A stretch of DNA of 35,133 nt from Flavobacteriaceae bacterium (GCA_021648445.1 JAKISU010000014.1:1-35133); one strand, 5' to 3'. Positions 22,808 to 30,551 are shown, numbered from the stretch's first letter. The notes: a model not told the origin generated them from the letters alone. Made by a program: numbers and translations.

Positions 22808-24097
22808 TTATTTAGCATGACTGTCCATATAATCTAATGTCAAATTCACGAAAGTTTGTACCCCCAATTTCAAACCGCTTTCATCAATAAAAAAATCAGG
22901 TGTATGATGTGAAGCTGCATCTTCAGGTTTTACATCAACTGGTTTCCCGCCCAAGAAAAAATATAATCCGGGTACTTCTTTTTGAAAATAAGAAAAATCT
23001 TCGGCTCCTGTAATTGCGTTAATTAAATGTACATTCTCTTTTCCTGCTGCTTTTTGCAATGAAGGTAACATTTGAGCAGTTAAATCTACATCGTTATATG
23101 TAATAGGATATCCACTATCAATCTCTATAGTAGCATCACCTCCAAATGCTTTTGCAATTGCCGGTACACGTCGTTTCATTTCGTCATTTAATTTTTTCTG
23201 CATATCATAATCTAGAGTCCTAATAGTGCCTATCATTTCAACCTCTTCAGGAATGATATTACTTCGTACACCTCCTCTAATTAATCCTACTGTAATCACA
23301 GCTGCTTCCTTTGTCAATTCGGTATCTCTACTTATAATGGTTTGAAGCCCATTTATTATTTGAGCTGAAATGACTATTGGATCGATACCTCCCCAAGGTC
23401 TAGAACCATGTGTTTGTTTTCCTTTTACCTTAACTACAAAACGTTGTGATGCAGCCATAATTCCGGCAGGTTTATAGCTGATGTGATTTACATTCATTCC
23501 GGCACTAATATGCAATCCGAAAATAGCATCGACATCAGGGTTTTTCAGAACACCTTCTTCAACCATCATTTTAGCTCCGCCATTTTCACCTGGAGGTGTG
23601 CCTTCTTCTGCTGGTTGAAAAATAAATTTTACTGTTCCTTTTATATCTTTTTTAATTTTTGATAATACTTCTGCCGTACCCATCAAAATAGCAATATGTG
23701 TATCATGACCGCAGGCGTGCATTACCCCGGTTTCAATACCATTATATTCACTTTTAACTTTTGAAGCAAAAGGCACAGGTGTTCTTTCAGTAACCGGTAA
23801 GGCATCAATGTCTGCACGCAATGCTACAACTGGGCCCGGCTTATCTCCTTTTAGAATACCAACCACACCGGTATGAGCGACACCCGTCTGCACTTCCAAC
23901 CCTAAACTCTTTAAATGTTTTGCTATTTTTTCGGCGGTTTTAAACTCTCTGTTGGATAACTCAGGGTTTTCGTGAAAACCTCTTCGCCAATCAATTACTT
24001 TAGATTCGATAGCATTAATATATTTGTCGATTTTTTGATTTTGAGCCTGTAACCCTACAGATGTAGTCAATAAGAGTAGAAGAATTAGTTTATTCAT
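22808..24097 (-). CDS. Secreted M20-family metal amidohydrolase
   Basis: A 429-residue hydrolase of the M20 (IAA-amino acid/hippurate hydrolase-like) group with a cleavable signal peptide (MNKLILLLLLTTSVGLQAQ). Metal ligands appear in family order: Cys and His in MHACGHDTH, Glu in PAEEGTPP, His in GLHIS, and a C-terminal His in AASHHTPDFF. A dimerisation domain lies between (about residues 200-320). It removes acyl groups from N-acyl amino acids or similar amides, in the periplasm. I start at 24097; the frame extends to 24139 but would add 14 residues ahead of the signal peptide. The 5' leader holds a perfect 11-bp inverted repeat. A second, cytoplasmic M20 enzyme is at 31871. Confidence 0.93.
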   Translation of the reverse strand: MNKLILLLLLTTSVGLQAQNQKIDKYINAIESKVIDWRRGFHENPELSNREFKTAEKIAKHLKSLGLEVQTGVAHTGVVGILKGDKPGPVVALRADIDALPVTERTPVPFASKVKSEYNGIETGVMHACGHDTHIAILMGTAEVLSKIKKDIKGTVKFIFQPAEEGTPPGENGGAKMMVEEGVLKNPDVDAIFGLHISAGMNVNHISYKPAGIMAASQRFVVKVKGKQTHGSRPWGGIDPIVISAQIINGLQTIISRDTELTKEAAVITVGLIRGGVRSNIIPEEVEMIGTIRTLDYDMQKKLNDEMKRRVPAIAKAFGGDATIEIDSGYPITYNDVDLTAQMLPSLQKAAGKENVHLINAITGAEDFSYFQKEVPGLYFFLGGKPVDVKPEDAASHHTPDFFIDESGLKLGVQTFVNLTLDYMDSHAK

Positions 24098-24106
24098 GGT
24101 GTATTT

Positions 24107-24132
24107 AAATTTTAGTAAATCTACTAAAATTT
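24107..24132. promoter_or_regulatory. Perfect 11-bp inverted repeat upstream of the M20 gene
   Basis: AAATTTTAGTA (24107-24117) pairs with TACTAAAATTT (24122-24132) across AATC, 9 nt upstream of the start codon. It could be a repressor operator or an mRNA hairpin near the ribosome site. Confidence 0.4.
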
Positions 24133-24297
24133 TAAACAATTTAAGCAGTGTAGTAATAACACCTGAATTTACTTAGTATAAATTCAACTAATTATGAGAA
24201 AATCAGATTACTTATAAACGAGTGAATTATTCGTTATGTATTATAATGAATATGGAAAATACTCTATTAGATATGTCTTTCTTACAAATTATTAGCT

Positions 24298-24747
24298 TTA
24301 CCTTAATTTTTTTTCATAACACACACTATTTTCAATAGTAACATATTGTCCATAATTAGGAATCAATTGATATCCGTTCTTTTTATATAATGCAATTGCC
24401 TCTGGTTGTCTTTTTCCTGTTTCTAAAATGCATTTTTCATAAGATAGTTCGGTTGCCCAATTTTCTAATTCAGACACTATTTTAGTTGCTATTCCTTTTC
24501 CTCTATTTTCGAAAGAGACATACATTCTCTTAATTTCCATTATATGAGGTTCAAACTCTTTAAGAGCACCACATCCAACAGGTTCACCATCAATACAAGC
24601 AACTATTGCATATTTAATATGTTCAATTTTATTGAATTGATTATAAAATAAATGGTCGTCTCCGTCCCTTTTGGCTAAATCAGCATCAAGGAGTTTTACA
24701 AGTTCTATAAAAACTTGATTTTCAGAATTAGTTCTTATAATCTGCAT
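24298..24747 (-). CDS. GNAT-family N-acetyltransferase
   Basis: A 149-residue GCN5-related acetyltransferase. The acetyl-CoA loop is visible as RMYVSFENRGKGIATKIVSELENWA (R/Q-x-x-G-x-G/A pattern), preceded by the strand GEPVGCGALKEF and followed by CILETGKRQPEAIALYKKNGYQLI, the usual C-terminal part. It is a single compact domain. The substrate is unknown. The start is the ATG at 24747; the TTG directly before it is unlikely. It lies 28 nt downstream of glnN on the same strand and may be cotranscribed with it. Confidence 0.9.
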   Translation of the reverse strand: MQIIRTNSENQVFIELVKLLDADLAKRDGDDHLFYNQFNKIEHIKYAIVACIDGEPVGCGALKEFEPHIMEIKRMYVSFENRGKGIATKIVSELENWATELSYEKCILETGKRQPEAIALYKKNGYQLIPNYGQYVTIENSVCYEKKLR

Positions 24748-24775
24748 CAATTACATCTTTTTAAGAGGCAAATTT

Positions 24776-26959
24776 CTATCTTGTAAACAACAATTCTCGA
24801 TACTTTGTCAATGGCCAAAGTTCATCATCAACCATTATTTCCAGTTTATCGCAGTGATAACGTATTTCATCAAAATATGGTTTCACTTTATTACAATAAG
24901 CATCAGCAGCCTTTTGTCCTTCTAATTTATTTGCTTTTTTTCGTTCATCAATCATCAATTTAACTTTAGATCTAATACCTGCAATATGTCCAGAAATTTT
25001 TTCAATTAAATCGATTTGATCTGCAGCTATTTTCTTAAAATTAGTACCAAAAATTTCTTTTAATCCTTTTACATTTTCAATCAAGGTGTTTTGATATTGT
25101 ATTGCTGTAGGTACCACATGATTTCTTGCAATATCACCCAATACTCTCCCTTCAATTTGAATGCGCATGGTATATTCTTCTAATTCAATTTCGTGACGTG
25201 CTTCAACCTCTATTTTACTCATAACATTCATTTGATCATACAAGTCAATTGTTTTTTTAGAAATTTGAGCTTTTAAAGCTTCCGGGGTTGTTTTATTGTT
25301 GCTTAAGCCTCTTTTTTTAGCTTCTTTTTCCCATTCGTCACTATAACCATTACCTTCAAACAATATCTTTTTTGAGGCTTTGATATATTCTCTTAATACA
25401 TTAAAAACAGCTTCATCTTTCTTTAAATTCTTTTTATCGATTAATTTATCAACTTCAACTTTAAACTCTTTTAATTGTTTTGCTACAATAGTATTTAAAA
25501 CAGTCATTGGTTTTGCGCAATTTGCGGTTGACCCTACAGCTCTAAATTCAAATTTATTCCCAGTAAATGCAAATGGCGATGTTCTGTTTCTATCAGTATT
25601 GTCTAAAAGTACATCAGGGATTTTACCAACAACATTTAATTTTAAATCTGTTTTTTCTTCGGGTGAAAGTTTTCCTTTGGTTACACTTTCCAAATTTTTA
25701 AGCACTTTCGTTAGTTGAGCTCCAATAAATACTGAAATTATTGCCGGTGGTGCTTCATTGGCACCTAAACGATGATCATTACTCGCTGAAGCTATCGATG
25801 CTCTTAATAATTCTTCATTATCATTAACCGCTTTTATTGTATTAATAAAGAATGTTAAAAATTGAAGATTACCCATTGGGTTACTTCCGGGACCTAATAA
25901 ATTAATTCCGGTATTAGTTGCTAATGACCAGTTATTATGTTTTCCCGACCCATTAATTCCGGCAAAGGGCTTTTCATGTAATAATACTTTAAAGTGGTGA
26001 TGAGAAGCTACTTTACTCATAACATCCATCAATAATGAATTATGATCTACCGCTAAATTAGATTCTTCGTATATGGGTGCCAATTCGAATTGATTTGGTG
26101 CTACTTCATTATGGCGTGTTTTCACAGGAATGCCTAATAACATACATTCTTGCTCAAGATCTCTCATAAAATCTAAGGCTCTTTTCGGAATGGAGCCAAA
26201 ATAATGATCATCTAATTGTTGTCCTTTAGCTGAAGAGTGTCCTAACAACGTTCTTCCTGTTAAAGTGATGTCTGGTCTTGAAGCTGCAAATGCTGCATCA
26301 ATTAAAAAATATTCTTGTTCCCAACCTAAAGATGCAGTTACTTTTTTAACATTTTTATCAAAATATTTACACACAGCTGTTGCCGCATTATCTACTGCAT
26401 GAAGTGCCCTCAATAATGGTGTTTTATTATCTAATGCCTCTCCGGTATAAGCTACAAATATGGTAGGTATACACAATGTTGAACCATAAATAAATGCCGG
26501 TGAAGTTGGATCCCAAGCTGTATACCCTCTGGCTTCAAATGTATTTCTTATACCTCCGTTAGGGAAACTTGAAGCATCTGGTTCTTGTTGTACTAATTCA
26601 CTACCACCAAAACTTTCAATTGCATTTCCATCTCCAATAGTTTCAAAAAAAGCATCATGTTTTTCTGCAGTTCCTCCGGTTAATGGCTGAAACCAATGGG
26701 TATAATGTGTTGCTCCTTTTGATAAAGCCCAATCTTTCATTGCTGATGAAACTTGACCTGCAATTTTTCTGTCAATCTTAGTACTGTGATCAATAGCACT
26801 CATTACACCTTTGTAAGCGTCTTTAGTTAGGTATTGACGCATTGTATCTTTATTAAATACGTTTTTACAAAACAGAGAAGATCGTTTTTTATTCTCCTTA
26901 ACTTTTACAGGTTTTCTGTTTAGTGTCTCTTTTAATGCATTAAATCTGATTTTTGACAT
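24776..26959 (-). CDS. glnN: Glutamine synthetase type III
   Basis: GSIII makes glutamine from glutamate, ammonia and ATP, and forms large dodecamers. The 727 residues fit the type III length (about 700-730), far above types I and II. The N-terminal FNKDTMRQYLTKDAYKG and catalytic blocks AKGQQLDDHYFGSIPKRA, HNEVAPNQFELAP, INGSGKHNNWSLAT, GANEAPPAIISVFIG and NRTSPFAFTGNKFEFRAVG are all present. A long helical C-terminal portion follows. It is divergent from a type II synthetase with 200 bp between the starts. An exact -7 box lies 42 nt upstream. Type III enzymes are characteristic of Bacteroidota and some other anaerobes. Confidence 0.97.
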   Translation of the reverse strand: MSKIRFNALKETLNRKPVKVKENKKRSSLFCKNVFNKDTMRQYLTKDAYKGVMSAIDHSTKIDRKIAGQVSSAMKDWALSKGATHYTHWFQPLTGGTAEKHDAFFETIGDGNAIESFGGSELVQQEPDASSFPNGGIRNTFEARGYTAWDPTSPAFIYGSTLCIPTIFVAYTGEALDNKTPLLRALHAVDNAATAVCKYFDKNVKKVTASLGWEQEYFLIDAAFAASRPDITLTGRTLLGHSSAKGQQLDDHYFGSIPKRALDFMRDLEQECMLLGIPVKTRHNEVAPNQFELAPIYEESNLAVDHNSLLMDVMSKVASHHHFKVLLHEKPFAGINGSGKHNNWSLATNTGINLLGPGSNPMGNLQFLTFFINTIKAVNDNEELLRASIASASNDHRLGANEAPPAIISVFIGAQLTKVLKNLESVTKGKLSPEEKTDLKLNVVGKIPDVLLDNTDRNRTSPFAFTGNKFEFRAVGSTANCAKPMTVLNTIVAKQLKEFKVEVDKLIDKKNLKKDEAVFNVLREYIKASKKILFEGNGYSDEWEKEAKKRGLSNNKTTPEALKAQISKKTIDLYDQMNVMSKIEVEARHEIELEEYTMRIQIEGRVLGDIARNHVVPTAIQYQNTLIENVKGLKEIFGTNFKKIAADQIDLIEKISGHIAGIRSKVKLMIDERKKANKLEGQKAADAYCNKVKPYFDEIRYHCDKLEIMVDDELWPLTKYRELLFTR

Positions 26960-27000
26960 AATTATGTAAAATAGGTTAAATTGTTTTTTAGATTAAATCG

Positions 27001-27008
27001 CAAAATTA
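27001..27008 (-). promoter_or_regulatory. -7 box for glnN
   Basis: TAATTTTG on the minus strand exactly matches TAnnTTTG, 42 nt upstream of the glnN ATG. A short palindrome GGTATTTTTACC (27030-27041) lies about 20 nt further upstream, near the -33 position, and could be an operator. Confidence 0.45.
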
Positions 27009-27047
27009 ACTAAACATTTTATTCATTTTGGTATTTTTACCATGTAT

Positions 27048-27100
27048 TTTTTAGGGTGTTCATAAAATTATTAACAATTTAGATATTTATACCCCTAAAT
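27048..27100. promoter_or_regulatory. Paired inverted motifs between the two glutamine synthetase genes
   Basis: TTTTTAGGGTGT (27048-27059) and ATACCCCTAAAT (27089-27100) are near-inverse copies; the second abuts the -33 element of the type II gene. Such symmetry between divergent nitrogen genes suggests a shared operator, but no known binding consensus is recognised. Confidence 0.3.
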
Positions 27101-27102
27101 TA

Positions 27103-27132
27103 TTGATAGTTTATTCAAAAAAACTATTTTTG
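27103..27132 (+). promoter_or_regulatory. Consensus promoter of the type II glutamine synthetase gene
   Basis: TTG (27103-27105), a 19-nt spacer and TATTTTTG (27125-27132) form a perfect Bacteroidota promoter. Transcription should start near 27139, so the coding region must begin at the ATG at 27160; a TTG at 27103 that also opens the frame is the -33 element. Confidence 0.75.
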
Positions 27133-27159
27133 TGCTTATTTTTATTAAAAACCTATTTT

Positions 27160-28170
27160 ATGAGTAAAACTAAATTAGAGTATATATGGTTAGATGGTCA
27201 TCAACCAACTCAAGAGTTAAGAAGTAAAACCAAAATTGAAAATGATTTTAGCGGTAAACTAGAAGATTGTGATATATGGTCTTTTGACGGCTCTTCAACT
27301 GAACAGGCCGAAGGGGATTCGTCAGACTGTCTATTAAAACCTGTTGCTATTTATCCGGATCCTGCAAGGCGTAATGCATATTTAGTAATGAGTGAAGTAT
27401 TAAATGCTGATGGAACTCCTCATGAATCAAATGCAAGAGCAACCATTGATGATGATGATGATGATTTTTGGTTTGGTTTTGAACAAGAGTATTTCTTAAT
27501 GGATAATAAAACAGGCTTGCCTTTAGGTTTCCCAAGAGGAGGATTCCCCGGACCACAAGGAAAATATTACTGCTCTGTTGGTGGTAGATATACCTGGGGT
27601 AGAGATTTTGTTGAAGAACATGCTGATCTTTGTATTGATGCCGGACTTAACTTTGAAGGTATCAATCAGGAAGTTGCACCCGGTCAATGGGAATTCCAAT
27701 GTTTTGCTAAAAGCGCCAAAACTGCCGGTGATGAAATTTGGATAGCTAGATACTTATTGAATAGATTAACTGAAAAATATGGTTATTATATAGAGCTTCA
27801 CCCTAAACCAATTAAAGGAGACTGGAATGGTTCTGGTATGCATGCAAATTTTTCTAATACAACATTAAGAACTTGCGGCTCTAAAGAAACTTATGAAAAA
27901 ATATGTGAAGCTTTTAGACCTGTTACCAAAGAACATATTGCTGTTTATGGAGCTTTTAATAATGAGAGACTTACCGGGTTACATGAAACTGCCCATGTTT
28001 CTGACTTTAGCTATGGAATTTCAGACAGAGGCGCTTCTATAAGAATCCCTATTATTACTGTTGAAAAAGGATGGAAAGGTTGGTTAGAAGATCGTCGTCC
28101 GGCATCTAATAGTGATCCTTATAAAATTGCCGGAAGGATTATTAAAACTGTAAATTCTGCTAAAATTTAA
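27160..28170 (+). CDS. Glutamine synthetase type II (eukaryotic-type)
   Basis: A 336-residue glutamine synthetase of the short, eukaryote-like type II class. It starts MSKTKLEYIWLDGHQPTQELRSKTKI and shows the beta-grasp WSFDGSSTEQAEGDSSDCLLKPVAIYPDP, then the catalytic FGFEQEYFLMD, GINQEVAPGQWEFQ, GSGMHANFS and GLHETAHVSDFSYGISDRGASIRIP blocks. The last contains the conserved Arg pair region (RGASIRIP, followed by EDRRPASNSDPY). It has its own perfect promoter and is divergent from the type III gene, so the cell holds two unrelated-looking isoforms under separate control. The upstream extension to 27103 is excluded by the promoter. A terminator follows. Confidence 0.95.
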   Translation: MSKTKLEYIWLDGHQPTQELRSKTKIENDFSGKLEDCDIWSFDGSSTEQAEGDSSDCLLKPVAIYPDPARRNAYLVMSEVLNADGTPHESNARATIDDDDDDFWFGFEQEYFLMDNKTGLPLGFPRGGFPGPQGKYYCSVGGRYTWGRDFVEEHADLCIDAGLNFEGINQEVAPGQWEFQCFAKSAKTAGDEIWIARYLLNRLTEKYGYYIELHPKPIKGDWNGSGMHANFSNTTLRTCGSKETYEKICEAFRPVTKEHIAVYGAFNNERLTGLHETAHVSDFSYGISDRGASIRIPIITVEKGWKGWLEDRRPASNSDPYKIAGRIIKTVNSAKI

Positions 28171-28198
28171 ATAATTTGGTTTATAATATTAATATTTT

Positions 28199-28234
28199 TA
28201 AAAAGCTTCGAAATTAAATTTTGAAGCTTTTTTT
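28199..28234 (+). terminator. Intrinsic terminator after type II glutamine synthetase
   Basis: AAAAGCTTC (28201-28209) pairs with GAAGCTTTT (28223-28231) and is followed by a T run; the loop AAATTAAATTT can pair further. It lies about 30 nt after the stop codon. Confidence 0.8.
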
Positions 28235-28242
28235 ATGTCTAA

Positions 28243-28402
28243 TACCAAATAAACATCAAAATGCTCGTTAAAATTCGTTTCTTTTTCCTTTCTACTTCAC
28301 AATAAAATTAAACCGTAACCTAGGCTATGCTTAAATTTTATAGTTCATATAAATAAAAAATAATTCAAATTTTTAAACAATCATTTTGAAATTCATTTGG
28401 TA
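28243..28402. mobile_element. 160-bp MITE-like element with TAA target duplication
   Basis: The left end TACCAAATAAACATCAAAATG and the right end read inversely, TACCAAATGAATTTCAAAATG, match at 17 of 21 positions, and the similarity continues to about 36 bp (GTT, AAAATT). TAA flanks both sides (28240-28242, 28403-28405). The core (TTAAACCGTAAC, TAGGCTATGCTT, AAATTTT; about 28305-28340) is shared with the element at 10099-10279. There is no ORF. It ends 5 nt beyond the stop codon of the antiporter gene. Confidence 0.65.
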
Positions 28403-28407
28403 TAAAC

Positions 28408-29358
28408 TTAAGAAGATTTAAATGATAGATAAATAAAAATAATATATCCTATAAGTAATACTAATCCTTTTAAACGAGAAATTTTATACTTTTTAGGTAT
28501 AAACACCAATGGTATTAAAACCGCAGCAATACCTAGCATCCAAAAAATATCTTTTGTCAAAATACTTTTATCTAATACTTGAATTGGTTTTATCATAGCG
28601 GTTAACCCCAAGACAGAAGCAATATTAAAAATATTTGATCCGATTAAATTACCTAATGAAATTGCTTTTTCTCCTTTTAATGCGGCTATAACTGAAGCTG
28701 CCAATTCAGGCACACTAGTACCAATTGCCACAACACTTAAACCAATAACACGCTCACTAACTCCTAATTTAGTAGCAATTTCTTTAGAACCACTCACTAA
28801 AAAATCAGAACCAAAACACAAAGCTGCAGCACCTATTGAAAGCCATATAAATATCTTGACGTAAGAGGTTTCCATTAAAGCATCATCAATATCTTCAACT
28901 TCAACGATTTTGTCTTTTTTAGCTTTGGCAATCATTACATATACAAATAGTATAAGAGCAACAAATAATATAGCTCCTTCTATTCTGTTCAACACATAAT
29001 CATTTCTTAAAAAGTAATATAAGACCAGAGAGAACACCATCATTACCGGCCAATTCATCTTATAGAAATTTTTATCGACCATCAATGGAGAAATAATTGC
29101 GGTAATACCTAACACTAAGGCAATATTTGCAATATTTGAACCAATAACATTACCAAGAGCCAGGTCTGGTGACCCATCTAATGCTGCCTGCAAACTCACC
29201 AAAAGCTCAGGAGCTGAAGTAGCAAAAGACACTACAGTCATTCCTATAATCAACTTCGATAAATTCAATTTAAAAGATAGACCGACTGAAGATCTCACTA
29301 AAAACTCTCCACCAATTACCAATAAGATAAAGCCTACAATAATATAAAATACACTCAT
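28408..29358 (-). CDS. Ca2+/Na+-type antiporter (CaCA, YrbG-like)
   Basis: A 316-residue membrane protein with ten or so hydrophobic segments in two homologous halves. Each half carries the alpha-repeat ion site: GMTVVSFATSAPELLVSLQAAL with LGNVIGSNIANIALVLG in the first, and GLSVVAIGTSVPELAASVIAAL with LGNLIGSNIFNIASVLG in the second; the central Glu of each (APEL, VPEL) and the GSN motif bind cation. It exchanges Na+ or H+ for Ca2+ across the inner membrane. A short charged loop (about 145-160) separates the halves. A -7 box precedes it; a MITE-like element lies directly after the stop. Confidence 0.94.
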   Translation of the reverse strand: MSVFYIIVGFILLVIGGEFLVRSSVGLSFKLNLSKLIIGMTVVSFATSAPELLVSLQAALDGSPDLALGNVIGSNIANIALVLGITAIISPLMVDKNFYKMNWPVMMVFSLVLYYFLRNDYVLNRIEGAILFVALILFVYVMIAKAKKDKIVEVEDIDDALMETSYVKIFIWLSIGAAALCFGSDFLVSGSKEIATKLGVSERVIGLSVVAIGTSVPELAASVIAALKGEKAISLGNLIGSNIFNIASVLGLTAMIKPIQVLDKSILTKDIFWMLGIAAVLIPLVFIPKKYKISRLKGLVLLIGYIIFIYLSFKSS

Positions 29359-29374
29359 ATATATTTTTAAAGGG

Positions 29375-29382
29375 CAAATATA
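29375..29382 (-). promoter_or_regulatory. -7 box for the antiporter gene
   Basis: TATATTTG on the minus strand exactly matches TAnnTTTG, 17 nt upstream of the ATG. A TTTG lies 17 nt further upstream (29400-29403), the same spacing as in the HU promoter. Confidence 0.55.
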
Positions 29383-29909
29383 CTATTTGATTTTTTTAAC
29401 AAACCAACCTATAGGCGAAAAAATAAAACAGTAAATAATTATCACTGAAAAGAATAATAAAATTTACTAAACTTTCAAATTTTAAACTTTTTTTCTACGG
29501 TTTAGAATTGAGTATTTTTTACACTAATAAAGATGAAACCTTCAAAAAATAGTCAAAAAAAGATCATTTCTATTCATTTTTAAGCAAAATCAACAAAAAT
29601 AGTTCTTCAAATATTATAAAATGAAACTATAAATAGCATAAATAGTTACAATTAATAACCTTATTGAAAGCCTATAGCTTACACCTCAAGTGATAAAAAT
29701 TAAATATTATTACAATTTAGCATTCAAATGCATTAATTGTTTACTTTTTTTAATTCTAGTTTCAAAAAACTGCATATACTGAATAAGAATTAATTCAAAC
29801 AACCTAATTATTAACCTATAAATCCTAATTAATTATGATACTTTTAATCTTTATTATTATTCAAACAATTATTAATTTGTTCTAAACTATTAATTCTTTA
29901 AAATTAAAC
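29383..29909. other. AT-rich stretch with no visible gene
   Basis: About 530 bp of very AT-rich sequence with stop codons in all frames. I find no ORF, strong hairpin or exact promoter. Because a plus-strand terminator follows at 29910, an untranslated RNA here cannot be excluded. Confidence 0.5.
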
Positions 29910-29952
29910 AACTCTTGCTCCCAATAATTATCGGGATTCAAGAGTTTTTTAT
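29910..29952 (+). terminator. Intrinsic terminator upstream of a 50-residue gene
   Basis: AACTCTTG (29910-29917) pairs with CAAGAGTT (29939-29946), extended inward by TCCC/GGGA, and is followed by TTTTTATTT. It points plus-ward and ends 14 nt before the ATG of the small gene, with no gene ahead of it. It either ends an unannotated RNA or acts as an attenuator in the small gene's leader. Confidence 0.7.
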
Positions 29953-29965
29953 TTAGTTTTGCTGT

Positions 29966-30118
29966 ATGAAAAAGTCTTTATTTAAATTCTTGGCTAAAAC
30001 TAATAAAATTTTACTCCCAAGCTTATCTAAAAGAAAATTAGACATGAGCAAAGCTTCAAAATTTCAATTGGCTTTAATAGGTTGGAGGTACTTTATTACT
30101 AAAAGATCTCTTGATTGA
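29966..30118 (+). CDS. 50-residue basic protein (often annotated SsrA-binding protein in relatives)
   Basis: A short gene encoding 50 residues, starting MKKSLFKFLAKTNKILLPSL and ending GWRYFITKRSLD, rich in Lys, Leu and aromatic residues, with no signal peptide. The pattern (MKK-FKFLAK-NK-LLPS... SKA-KFQLA-IGWRY) is one I recognise from flavobacterial genomes, where such 50-residue proteins carry the name SsrA-binding protein. It is far too short to be SmpB (about 150 residues), so that label is doubtful. It is unrelated to its neighbour, tRNA-Arg, which follows at 65 nt on the same strand. Function unknown. Confidence 0.75.
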   Translation: MKKSLFKFLAKTNKILLPSLSKRKLDMSKASKFQLALIGWRYFITKRSLD

Positions 30119-30158
30119 ATAAATTCTTTAAAAACTTTTCTATTATAGTTAAAAGAAA

Positions 30159-30166
30159 TATATTTG
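30159..30166 (+). promoter_or_regulatory. -7 box of the tRNA-Arg gene
   Basis: TATATTTG exactly matches TAnnTTTG and ends 17 nt before the tRNA. A closely similar TGTATTTGCAA occurs ahead of the decayed copy at 30375. Confidence 0.6.
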
Positions 30167-30182
30167 CAACCCAAAATTACAA

Positions 30183-30256
30183 GGCCTCGTGGCGCAACTG
30201 AATAGCGCACTTGATTACGGCTCAAGAGGTTACAGGTTTGAATCCTGTCGAGGTCA
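30183..30256 (+). tRNA. tRNA-Arg (anticodon ACG)
   Basis: The 74-nt cloverleaf is complete: acceptor GGCCTCG with CGAGGTC plus discriminator A; D arm with GCGC/GCGC; anticodon stem CTTGA/TCAAG with anticodon ACG at 30217-30219; and T arm ACAGG-TTTGAAT-CCTGT. CCA is not encoded. ACG, with A34 converted to inosine, reads CGU, CGC and CGA codons. A promoter precedes it and a terminator follows. Confidence 0.96.
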
Positions 30257-30266
30257 CTACAAGCAT

Positions 30267-30299
30267 AAAACCTGTAATTGAAAATTACAGGTTTTATTA
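30267..30299 (+). terminator. Terminator after tRNA-Arg
   Basis: AAAACCTGTAATT (30267-30279) pairs perfectly with 30283-30295 across GAA, ending in TTTTATTATTTT. CCTGTAAT echoes part of the tRNA T-arm. Confidence 0.85.
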
Positions 30300-30374
30300 T
30301 TTTGAAATGATTGAAGTGAAACTTCAAAATTATGAAAAAATAATAAAACTGTAAAGCGATAGCTTTATAAGTTT

Positions 30375-30424
30375 TGTATTTGCAATATTGATATCATAAG
30401 GAAATATAATCCTATCGAGGTCAC
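30375..30424 (+). pseudogene. Decayed tRNA-Arg copy 1 (promoter and 3' end only)
   Basis: TGTATTTGCAATATTGATATCATAAGG resembles the region from the -7 box to the tRNA start, and is joined after a few bases to AATCCTATCGAGGTCAC (30408-30424), which matches the tRNA 3' end (30241-30256) with one change. The whole middle of the tRNA is missing. Confidence 0.5.
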
Positions 30425-30429
30425 GAATA

Positions 30430-30473
30430 AATCAAAAAGCAAGCAAAAACATAAAGCTTGTTTTTTTGATTTT
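30430..30473 (+). terminator. Terminator-like hairpin after the decayed tRNA copy
   Basis: AATCAAAAAGCAAGC (30430-30444) pairs imperfectly with GCTTGTTTTTTTGATT (30456-30471), followed by TT. It stands to the decayed copy as the hairpin at 30267 stands to the intact tRNA. Confidence 0.5.
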
Positions 30474-30526
30474 ATAGGTTTTTGATTTTCAAAAGCAGAG
30501 CTTTGTTAGGATCATGAGGTATGAGT

Positions 30527-30543
30527 AATCCTGTCGGGGTCAC
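30527..30543 (+). pseudogene. Decayed tRNA-Arg copy 2 (3' end)
   Basis: AATCCTGTCGGGGTCAC matches the tRNA-Arg 3' end with one change (A to G). It lies 9 nt before the IS21-like end repeats. Confidence 0.45.
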
Positions 30544-30551
30544 AAATTGCA

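Noticed and set aside
29966-30118. Calling the 50-residue gene smpB
   Set aside because: SmpB is about 150 residues with an OB-fold; this protein is a third of that and shows no such motif.
30064-30327. 87-codon minus-strand frame over the tRNA
   Set aside because: It runs antisense through tRNA-Arg and its terminator; the peptide reading DLDRIQTCNLLSRNQVRYSVAPRG is the usual translation of a tRNA complement.
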